Shown one piece after another: positions 56,671 to 64,000 of a stretch of DNA of 64,000 nt. Numbering within the stretch: the first letter of the stretch is position 1; every line of letters begins with the position of its first letter. The stretch is taken from assembly GCA_015231885.1 (NCBI GenBank), contig JADGAT010000010.1:1-64000 (forward strand), given 5' to 3'. The stretch comes from SAR324 cluster bacterium (GTDB taxonomy: Bacteria; SAR324; NAC60-12). A program made the position numbers and the translations under genes. Below the pieces are notes generated by a model. That model had not been told where the DNA came from, ran no database searches, and was given only the letters and a program-made list of their open reading frames with translations.

Positions 56671-56675
56671 ATGTT

Positions 56676-59162
56676 TCAAATTCGAAGTTCTGCATTCAAT
56701 TCTGATTTGAGCTGAGCGATGATTTTATTGCGGACAGGTTCAACATCCTGGTTGGTCAGGGTACGATCATCGGCCTGATAAGTCAGGGCATAGGCTAAGC
56801 TTTTTTTATCAGTTCCCACACGATCTCCCCGAAATATATCGAATAACTTGATTCGGGTCAGCAGTGGTTTTCCATTTTTTGCAATCAGAGCTTCTACCAT
56901 GCTAGCAGGAACAGACTCCTCAACAACAAACGCCAAATCCTCATAGATGGGTGTATAAATAGAGAGTTCCGTGATGGAATGATCTTCTTTCCAGTACTTC
57001 GCCAACATGCTCAAATTGAGTTCTGCCGCACAGACTGATTGCTGGGGTAAGCCAAATTTCTGACAGACCTTTGGATGAATTTCTCCCACAATCCCCCATG
57101 AGTTTCCTTCTATGAATACTTCTGCACAGCGTCCAGGGTGGTAAGCAGGTCGGGAGCCTCTTTTCCATTCACAATTTTCGATGTGCAAGCCCTCCAGCAG
57201 GTTTTCAACAGCTCCTTTGAGGTCATAAAAATCGATTGTCTGCTCATCGCCTTTATTCATCCAGGAAGATCGATAGCGCTTGCCTGTCAACACAATACTC
57301 AATTCCGGCTGCTCATTTGGCAAAAGAGCATTGTTCTGGGGATGGTAGGTACTGCCCACTTCAAACAGGGCTACTTGTTCATGTGATCGCAAATTGCTCT
57401 GAACTGTGATCAATGCCCCTGGCAGCAAGGAACGACGCAAGTGCGTTCTTTCTGCCGTAAGCGGATTTTTAAGAGCAACATATTGCGAAACATCCACCAG
57501 GTTGTCCTGGTTCAGAAGTGCCTCTTTTTGTGTGTCGATGATCGAATAAGTGATGATCTCATTGATACCGATGCTCGTCAAAATATCTCTTACTTTTTCA
57601 TTGCACAGCAGTTGGACATTGGCGTGGTATTCCGGCAACTCATCATCCATCAAGGTGCCCTTCATTCGATTGTATCCATAGACTCTGGCAACTTCTTCGA
57701 CTAAATCGGCAGCAATGGTAACATCCATCCGGTGGCTGGGAACCGTGACCTGCAGTTTCTCACCCGGAATCACTTCAAACTCCAGGCTTTCTAAAATTTC
57801 GATTATTTCTGACTCAGCCAGCTCAATCCCCAGCAAACGGTGAACATAATGGGGATCCAGTTCAATAGAAAGTGTTTCCTTTTTCTTGGGATAGAGGTCT
57901 CCATACACGGGACGCAAGGTGCCTCCAGCATACTCGACCATCAATTGGGCTGCACGAAAAGCGGCGGGTAAGGTCAATTCCGGATCGATTCGCTTGCCGA
58001 AACGCTCACTGGCTTCCGTATTCAGTTTTAATAATTGTGCGGTACGACGGTTGTTCAAAAATTCGAAATTGGCCGACTCAAGCAGAATATTGACGGTTTC
58101 ATCACAAATCTCTGTTTCAACACCACCCATGATCCCAGCAATGGCAGTGGCCCCTGTACTGTCAGCAATCAACAGCATTTCTGAATCAAAAGTGCGCTCC
58201 TCTCCATCCAATGTATGCATGGTTTCCCTGTCTTTGGCGCAACGTACCATGATGGTAGGAAGATCACCGCCATCATGTTTCTTCAGCAGGTCATAATCAA
58301 AGGCATGGAGGGGTTGTCCCATTTCCAGCATCACATAGTTGGTGATATCAACAATATTACTGATGGGCCTCATTCCAGCACGCAGGAGCCTTTGCTGCAT
58401 CCAAAATGGTGCAGGCCCCAGCTTCACTCCTTCGATCAACAAGGCTGAATAGCGAGGACATAAATCAGGATTTTCAATTTCCAGTTTCACAAAGTCGGGT
58501 TGGTCGGTGATGTGGTGTGGCAAGGATGCGATGTCGCCAATGACCTCCTTGTTGAAGGAACTGCTGGTCAACGCTGCAACTTCACGGGCAATACCCAGGA
58601 CAGCCAGCAGATGACTGAATCCTCCTTTGATATCAAAATGCAAAACCGCATCACCCAAATAAGCACGGAGCGGTTGTCCCACGGGGGCATCTTCGGGAAG
58701 AATTAAAATTCCTTCATGAGCGTCACTCAATCCTAGTTCTTTTTCAGAACACAACATGCCTTCAGAATGAACACCACGAATTTTCGAAGGTTTGAGCTGT
58801 ATCGTACGTTCTTCTTCACTGTAGGCATCCACCAGGGTTGCCCCTGTGATAGCAAAGGCGACTTTGAGAGGAGACGGAATGGATTTGCCTTCCCATTCTC
58901 TTAGATTGGGAGCTCCCGAAACAACAACCATGGGCAGTTTCTGACCATAATCGACCTTAGCCAGAGACAATCGGTCCGCATTGGGATGTGGAGTGACGTC
59001 TAAGATTTCTGCAACAAAAAAACATCCTTCTTCCCACTGCGGTCCAATGTGTTCAATTGTTTCAATTTCTAAACCAGCCAATGTCAAACGTTCTGCCAGT
59101 TCTTCCACATTGGAAGTGGGGACATAATCATTCAGCCAACTAACGGGAACACGTAAACCCAT
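56676..59162 (-). CDS. pheT: Phenylalanyl-tRNA synthetase beta subunit
   Basis: The large subunit (828 residues) of the alpha2-beta2 enzyme that charges tRNA-Phe. In order: B1/EMAP-type tRNA-binding domain (about 40-150), the B3/4 editing domain, B5 (ETLSIELDPHYVHRLLG on), the catalytic-like domain and a C-terminal FDX-ACB anticodon-binding domain (YTPIYEDLAFVVEESVP). The start VPVSWLNDYVPTS is typical. The alpha-subunit gene pheS, normally just upstream, is absent; the upstream neighbour is a divergent ROK kinase. The pheS gene must be elsewhere in the genome. Confidence 0.96.
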   Translation of the reverse strand: MGLRVPVSWLNDYVPTSNVEELAERLTLAGLEIETIEHIGPQWEEGCFFVAEILDVTPHPNADRLSLAKVDYGQKLPMVVVSGAPNLREWEGKSIPSPLKVAFAITGATLVDAYSEEERTIQLKPSKIRGVHSEGMLCSEKELGLSDAHEGILILPEDAPVGQPLRAYLGDAVLHFDIKGGFSHLLAVLGIAREVAALTSSSFNKEVIGDIASLPHHITDQPDFVKLEIENPDLCPRYSALLIEGVKLGPAPFWMQQRLLRAGMRPISNIVDITNYVMLEMGQPLHAFDYDLLKKHDGGDLPTIMVRCAKDRETMHTLDGEERTFDSEMLLIADSTGATAIAGIMGGVETEICDETVNILLESANFEFLNNRRTAQLLKLNTEASERFGKRIDPELTLPAAFRAAQLMVEYAGGTLRPVYGDLYPKKKETLSIELDPHYVHRLLGIELAESEIIEILESLEFEVIPGEKLQVTVPSHRMDVTIAADLVEEVARVYGYNRMKGTLMDDELPEYHANVQLLCNEKVRDILTSIGINEIITYSIIDTQKEALLNQDNLVDVSQYVALKNPLTAERTHLRRSLLPGALITVQSNLRSHEQVALFEVGSTYHPQNNALLPNEQPELSIVLTGKRYRSSWMNKGDEQTIDFYDLKGAVENLLEGLHIENCEWKRGSRPAYHPGRCAEVFIEGNSWGIVGEIHPKVCQKFGLPQQSVCAAELNLSMLAKYWKEDHSITELSIYTPIYEDLAFVVEESVPASMVEALIAKNGKPLLTRIKLFDIFRGDRVGTDKKSLAYALTYQADDRTLTNQDVEPVRNKIIAQLKSELNAELRI

Positions 59163-59383
59163 AATTTCAATTCCTTTTCAAGAAATAATATTCCATAATG
59201 TTCGATTCAAAACCTTTTTTTTTACAAGAATTGGCTGGAAACACAAGGTTATTATAGGGTTCTTTATTTCACTTTCTCAAATTGAGTTTTTTTGATAAAC
59301 AGTTCGATGCAATCGTATGCAAATGTCAGAGGCGAATGAAGTTTTGTCCAAAAGAACTCTTAACCAGAAAGAACAACCTAGCA

Positions 59384-60271
59384 ATGAAACGCATCGGAAT
59401 TGATTTGGGTGGGACCAAAACAGAAATAATACTAACTCAGGAAAATGTGCTGAATGTGATCAAACGAAAACGGGTGGCCACCAACCGGGACAAAGGGTAT
59501 GCATGGATCGTAGAGCTAGTGGCCAATTTGATCAACGGTTACAAACCATTGATTGATGAAGAATATGTCATTGGTATGGCAATCCCTGGTTCCATTGCTC
59601 CACAAACGGGACTGGTGCAAAGTGCCAACACCACGGTTTTGATCGGCCATCCGCTGAAACAAGACCTGGAGGCATTAGTGGATCATGAAGTACTGTTGGA
59701 AAATGATGCCAACTGTTTTGCTCTCAGTGAAGCAATCTTGGGGGCAGGACAAGGCAAAGAGATGGTATTGGGTATTATCATGGGCACTGGCATGGGAGGA
59801 GGGATTGTGCACAAAGGAAGGATATGGAGAGGAATTCATAACAATGCAGGGGAGTGGGGACATACCTGCCTTGATTTTGAAGGGCCCGAATGCTGGTGCG
59901 GTCAAAAAGGCTGCATGGAATTGTACCTTTCCGGGATAGGAGTACAGCGTATTTATCAGGAATATACCGGCAAAAGAAAGTCGCTTCAGGAAATATATCG
60001 GAACTACGAAGCAGGAAAAGACCAGCATGCCCAAAAGACCATAACAGATTTTGTTCATTATTTTGGACGCTGCATGGCCAACCTGATCAACATCTTTGAT
60101 CCGAACATTCTTGTGATTGGTGGAGGAGTATCGAATTTACCGATTCTTTACAAAGCAGGGCAGGAATCCACCAATCGTCAGTTGTTCAACACCAAGCTTC
60201 CGGTTCCAATTGTCAAAAATAAGTTAGGAGATTCCAGCGGAATTTATGGGGCCGCCATCCTGGCAGGATAG
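59384..60271 (+). CDS. ROK-family sugar kinase
   Basis: A 295-residue ROK protein without the DNA-binding domain, hence a kinase. The phosphate-binding DLGGTKTEI, the ENDANCFALSEA segment with catalytic Asp, GTGMGGGIV, and the zinc-binding consensus GHTCLDFEGPECWCGQKGCMELY are all present. The family includes fructokinase (Mak) and N-acetylglucosamine kinase (NagK); the motif EGPECWCGQKGC is close to that group. The frame is open from 59282, but the family start MKRIGIDLGGT is at ATG 59384. It is followed 11 bp later by the convergent end of an uncharacterised gene. Confidence 0.88.
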   Translation: MKRIGIDLGGTKTEIILTQENVLNVIKRKRVATNRDKGYAWIVELVANLINGYKPLIDEEYVIGMAIPGSIAPQTGLVQSANTTVLIGHPLKQDLEALVDHEVLLENDANCFALSEAILGAGQGKEMVLGIIMGTGMGGGIVHKGRIWRGIHNNAGEWGHTCLDFEGPECWCGQKGCMELYLSGIGVQRIYQEYTGKRKSLQEIYRNYEAGKDQHAQKTITDFVHYFGRCMANLINIFDPNILVIGGGVSNLPILYKAGQESTNRQLFNTKLPVPIVKNKLGDSSGIYGAAILAG

Positions 60272-60282
60272 GCAAGCAAACA

Positions 60283-61740
60283 CTATCTGTTGCCGGCATA
60301 GGCTTCTTTCCAGAGCCCATCTTTGTTCTTCATTTGCCACACCCCTTCCTGGACAAAGCCTTCATCGACCATGTCTTTCATGATATCAGACATGATCGCG
60401 TCAACTTTTCCTTTTTCCTGAGCGAGTTCCAGTAATTTAACAGTTTTCTTGAAAATGGCTTCCAGCCATTCACGAGGAAGGCGTATGCCCAAAGTGGTTT
60501 TTGCCACTTTATAAAAGTAATGAATGAGGTGAGCGTATTCAATGAACACCGAATATTCCAGCTTCGTTTTGGGAAACTTGCCCACTTTTTTAACAGCAAG
60601 CCCATAGCAGTTATGAGTTTTTTTGAATGCCTCCTGAACCTCATTTCGCATTTCACTGGATCGATCCCCCCCTTGAAACTGTCCTACTTTAAAAACAAGG
60701 TCACTCATGTTGACCTTTGCTTGAAGAAAATGAACAATGGGAGCATCCGGGTCCATCTTTTTCAACTGGTTGGTTATTTTTTCTGCTTCTGGTTTTAATA
60801 AAGGCAATACTCGGAGAAGCAGAAGGATTTCAGAGGATTTTTTAAATATTTTCATTTTCTTTTCATCACGCTCTTCTTCTTCCTTGGCACTCAGTTTTCC
60901 TCCTGACTCAAGGAGATAGGTTGTGATTTCATCAATAGAGAGCGTGGTGTTGTATACGGCCTTGTTGTCCCGCAGTGCTTTTTCAGACTGTTTTTGGTAA
61001 TTTTTAATGATTTCCATGTTGCGGCGGACATCGGAAATATGAGTACGCAGTCCTTGTGCCTGGCGGGTGAATGCGTTCTCTTTCCCTTCCTGCGTTCTGA
61101 TCTTATCTTCCAGAGCCATGGATTCGCCTTTGCATTTATAGAACAGCTTCGTAAAGTACATATCCTGTGCCCAGATAGCCATTTGCAGACCGACATTGGT
61201 GAACTCTCCAAGGGAGCAGGCAACTGTCGACTGAATCAGGAAAGTGCGGTACATTTCTACCGGAAAATCCCGGCCGCTTTTGGCGACAATGGAGACCAGC
61301 TCCAAGCGTGCCATCATATCTGTGGGATCCCGCTTGAGAATTTTCACTTTTTCTAATGCGGCTTTGGTTGGATGAAAATGTGACAGTTCTTCTCCTGAGA
61401 TCGTCGGAGGAATCCTGTCTCCTTTTATCAAAGAGGAAGCTTTTTGAAAAAATGAATTACTCTTCCATGTCAAAATTTCCTTCACCCTCATGTCCAACTC
61501 GGCTTTCCAATGGTCAATCAAACCAGGAATATTTCCAAGTTCCTGAGGTTTGATTTTCAGGTGAGAAATCCCTTCTTCAGACGGTGAATCATCGAGAGTT
61601 TTGCTGCTTCCAAAAAGGTCTTCATTGATGAAAACTTTTTTACCCTTCTTTTTCCTGCCTTTGGCAGCATCTTCTTCTTTGGTGCGCTCCTGTTTCTCAA
61701 TGGGTGTTTCTTCAGGAGGTCTTAAAATATCTTCTGCCAT
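60283..61740 (-). CDS. Uncharacterised 485-residue protein
   Basis: Not recognised. The first 50 residues are low complexity and highly charged (RTKEEDAAKGRKKKGKK). Residues about 65-480 are alpha-helical without membrane segments. A region near 115-180 (HPTKAALEKVKILKRDPTDMMARLELVSI) resembles a helical repeat array. A coiled-coil stretch spans about 230-300. No catalytic motif or signal peptide. It is divergent from the large gene at 61987 across 246 bp, and similar charged low-complexity parts suggest that the two products work together. Confidence 0.65.
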   Translation of the reverse strand: MAEDILRPPEETPIEKQERTKEEDAAKGRKKKGKKVFINEDLFGSSKTLDDSPSEEGISHLKIKPQELGNIPGLIDHWKAELDMRVKEILTWKSNSFFQKASSLIKGDRIPPTISGEELSHFHPTKAALEKVKILKRDPTDMMARLELVSIVAKSGRDFPVEMYRTFLIQSTVACSLGEFTNVGLQMAIWAQDMYFTKLFYKCKGESMALEDKIRTQEGKENAFTRQAQGLRTHISDVRRNMEIIKNYQKQSEKALRDNKAVYNTTLSIDEITTYLLESGGKLSAKEEEERDEKKMKIFKKSSEILLLLRVLPLLKPEAEKITNQLKKMDPDAPIVHFLQAKVNMSDLVFKVGQFQGGDRSSEMRNEVQEAFKKTHNCYGLAVKKVGKFPKTKLEYSVFIEYAHLIHYFYKVAKTTLGIRLPREWLEAIFKKTVKLLELAQEKGKVDAIMSDIMKDMVDEGFVQEGVWQMKNKDGLWKEAYAGNR

Positions 61741-61986
61741 GGTTTTTCCTCACACTATTGCTGCATGATCTTTTTTAATAGCGACTTTGGGAAGAAATAA
61801 ATATTCTTTTTACTGAATTAAAGTATAGCAAATTTATGTCCAAATTCGCGCTCTTATTTCAAAAGGAGAGAAAATAATGATCCTTTCTGTGCAAACATGT
61901 TGAACTTTCATCCATCCAACTGTAATAATTCTACTTTATACTATATTTGTTTCATAAGCTAGTATTCTCACACTACATTCCTCTTA
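61741..61986. promoter_or_regulatory. Divergent intergenic region with a short leader-like frame
   Basis: This AT-rich gap must hold promoters for both flanking genes. Within it AAAAGGAGAGAAAATA precedes ATG 61877, and eight codons (MILSVQTC) follow before TGA at 61901-61903. The ribosome binding site is strong, which suggests either a leader peptide for the gene at 61987 or coincidence. No clear promoter boxes or terminator can be named. Confidence 0.3.
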
Positions 61987-64000
61987 TGTCAGATTCTGCA
62001 CCAAAGCCTCAAGCCAAGAAAAAGACTGCAAAAAAGTTCCAACCAAATGCAATGCATCTGATTGAAGCCTATGATACCATCTACAAGCTGAGTTTCTTGT
62101 TGAACAAAAAGAAATGTTTGACAGGCAATCCAAAAGCAGGATTTACGTTAAGGCCGGCTATGCTGGGTAAGCTCCAATCATTAGCCAATGACAAGCACGA
62201 GTTAGAATTTCTGCCAGGCAATCTTTATGAAACAAGCCCTACCGACCCAAAATTACAGGCAAAGCTCAATGACTTTGTGGGGTATAGTGTATTAGGGTTC
62301 ATGGCAACGCCCATTCGAATTTATACAAAGCAGCTCCTGGAAGCAACAGAGGATGCCGATGTGAATGACAACAGTCAGGAAAACATCATGAGAATGATTT
62401 CTCTGTTTCAAAAGCCCATCAAACAGTCAGAGGAAAAAGAAGGAGAGCAAGCTGCTAAAGGAAAAATAACACCCTACATGCTGGTACAGCAAATTCAAAA
62501 GCACCTTTCCATGCTGCGTCAGCGTTTCATGCTGGAGTTGGAAGTGCTGCATCAATTGCGGCGTGACTGGATCACGAGTGGTGATTGTTTCCACGCCTTG
62601 ATGGGAACAAATCCTTTTGAGGTCAAAGGACGGATGATGGCGGCTCAGGAAATCTGGCAAGCATTACAGGGAATGCTGGTTGTGAAAAAATCTAATTTTT
62701 CAGGTGAATTCCATCCTAAAATCACTCTGGAGCGAGCAATTCAGAACATGATGGACTGGGGCCCAGGAACGCCGCCAAGGATGTTCACAGTACGAGATGA
62801 TCCTTCCAAAGGAAAAATTATTTCACTCAATGAAAAACTGAGGGAACAGCTGACGATCTTTAACAATGCGACACGTGATGCTCTGGGAGCCCCCTATCAC
62901 TCTCCCAGTGTGGAAGAGTTGATTGAAAAAGCCAAGGGAGAACTGCTCGAATATTACAGTCCGAACCAGAAAAATCCCACTTCAGAGGCCCCTGCTGATG
63001 TGCCGCCAGAGGAGAAACCGGAAAGCTCCTCTGATGAAGAGTCTGACACTTACCGCCAAAAAGCAAAGCAAGTTCTTGCCGATAAAGACAAAAGTAAAGA
63101 AGACAATACGCCTGAAGCACAAAGAACAGGCCCTGAAAGCATTCCACTCAGCAATGCCCTGAATTATGATGAACTGCTGCAATTCTATGCAGGAAAAGAG
63201 GAAGATAATCCAAAAGAGTATCTCAGCGCACTATTTTTTGAAGCAAATAGTGCAAAATACATGAGCCAATACATGCTGACCGTTTCTCAGGCCCAGGACC
63301 TTCGAGGGATCTACGCAACCATGCAGACGGATTTGAGCTATGCCCTGGATTTGTATTTGATTGAATCCAAGCGGATGGTGAATAAGCTAAAATCCATCTT
63401 GAAGAAACTCAATGCCCAACCGAACCCTGAAGAAATGATCCTGATTGCACAACCTGGTGAAAAAACCCGAACCTTGATGTTTAAAGAAGCTGTCAGGAAA
63501 TGGACACGGACCTATACAGAGATTGCTAAAAAGTATTTAATGCTCGAAAATGCGATTCAGACCAAACTGGTTAGCACGCCCAAAGCAATAGAAACGGTCT
63601 GTCAGATGGAGACCAAAGAAGCCGTTGCCTATATGGAGCAGTTGAGAGCATTGATCCGTGCCCAGGAAAAAGGGTATATTTCAGAGGAACAAAAAGAACG
63701 GTATCTTGATCCAGAACAGACCTCTGAGGTGATCCTTCGCAGCATTATGGCGTTTTTTGGTGCTATTGAAAAATATAATTACACGGACCGCTGTGAAGAA
63801 ATGGCCAAAGGGTTTCGACAGCAAGTCGCCCATTATGAAGAATTGGTTGAGCAGAATAGTTCCAAAGCAAAGACTTACAAAGACCTGATATTAAGTCTCC
63901 AACAGCAGGCAGAAAGTTCAGAGACCTCTGTTCTGATTCCTGAATTGCTCAATGCTGAGTTTTATGACATGGAGCCTGATAAAGTTGATGTATTCATGGA
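61987..64000 (+). CDS. Uncharacterised large protein, 3' end beyond window
   Basis: An open frame from ATG 61987 runs without a stop to the window edge (671 codons seen). Not recognised. The N-terminus is Lys-rich (KPQAKKKTAKKFQPNAM), then helical segments such as YDTIYKLSFLLNKKKCLTG and MLVQQIQKHLSMLRQRFML. A charged, Glu/Ser/Lys-rich region lies at about 330-385 (PEEKPESSSDEESDT), and further helices follow. No membrane helix or enzyme motif was found. It is divergent from the 485-residue gene at 60283, which has a similar charged low-complexity character. Confidence 0.65.

Overview
The window looks like chromosome from a motile Gram-negative bacterium of deltaproteobacterial or SAR324-like character. 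That placement is inference from gene content, because there is no rRNA or other marker. Supporting it are FliG, CheV, a class A penicillin-binding protein, many secreted binding proteins, an IorAB/PaaK/Liv cluster of the kind seen in anaerobic deltaproteobacteria, and dense two-component signalling. Coding density is high, base composition is moderate, and no tRNA or rRNA gene was seen.

Layout. 0.3-7.4 kb: an orphan periplasmic binding protein, then a glucose-type ABC importer (binding protein, two permeases, ATPase) followed by glucokinase, a complete uptake-and-phosphorylation route. 7.5-9.1 kb: a divergent sulfatase/phosphonate monoester hydrolase. 9.5-17 kb: a sensory relay of TorT-like binding protein, 1326-residue hybrid kinase, response-regulator/kinase fusion and response-regulator/class III cyclase. 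17-30.3 kb: two DUF3015 paralogues, a TPR protein, dapF-pyrD, a large PBP with a phosphoesterase, a PTPS-related membrane protein, CheV and FolD. 30.6-39.8 kb: YaaA, iorA-iorB-paaK, a terminator and livKHMGF, suggesting uptake and catabolism of branched-chain or aromatic amino acids. 39.9-43.9 kb: a cheB remnant, then a family-3 binding protein paired with a second hybrid kinase. 44-55.7 kb: a regulatory block with an ammonium transporter fused to a PP2C phosphatase, a sigma-54 activator, a cyclic-nucleotide-binding kinase, two STAS proteins, FliG and uncharacterised proteins. 55.7-64 kb: CDGSH protein, DUF2452-like protein, a lone pheT, a ROK kinase and two divergent large proteins I cannot place; the last runs off the window.

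Two families of short non-coding elements of about 145-160 bp are scattered through the intergenic gaps. Both have 19-nt terminal inverted repeats that begin GG and end AATAAC. Nearly every complete copy is flanked by a matching 3-bp TAA or TTA duplication. They look like miniature inverted-repeat transposable elements moved by a related transposase that is not in this window. Several copies touch genes, supplying stop codons or sitting just upstream of start codons.

The most interesting biology is signalling. Binding-protein-driven relays appear twice, one ending in a probable cAMP-producing output, and a cyclic-nucleotide-binding kinase lies elsewhere in the window. The Amt-PP2C fusion lies near two STAS proteins that keep the phosphorylatable serine, which suggests an ammonium-responsive partner switch. 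All functional links between loci are inference from proximity and domain content.
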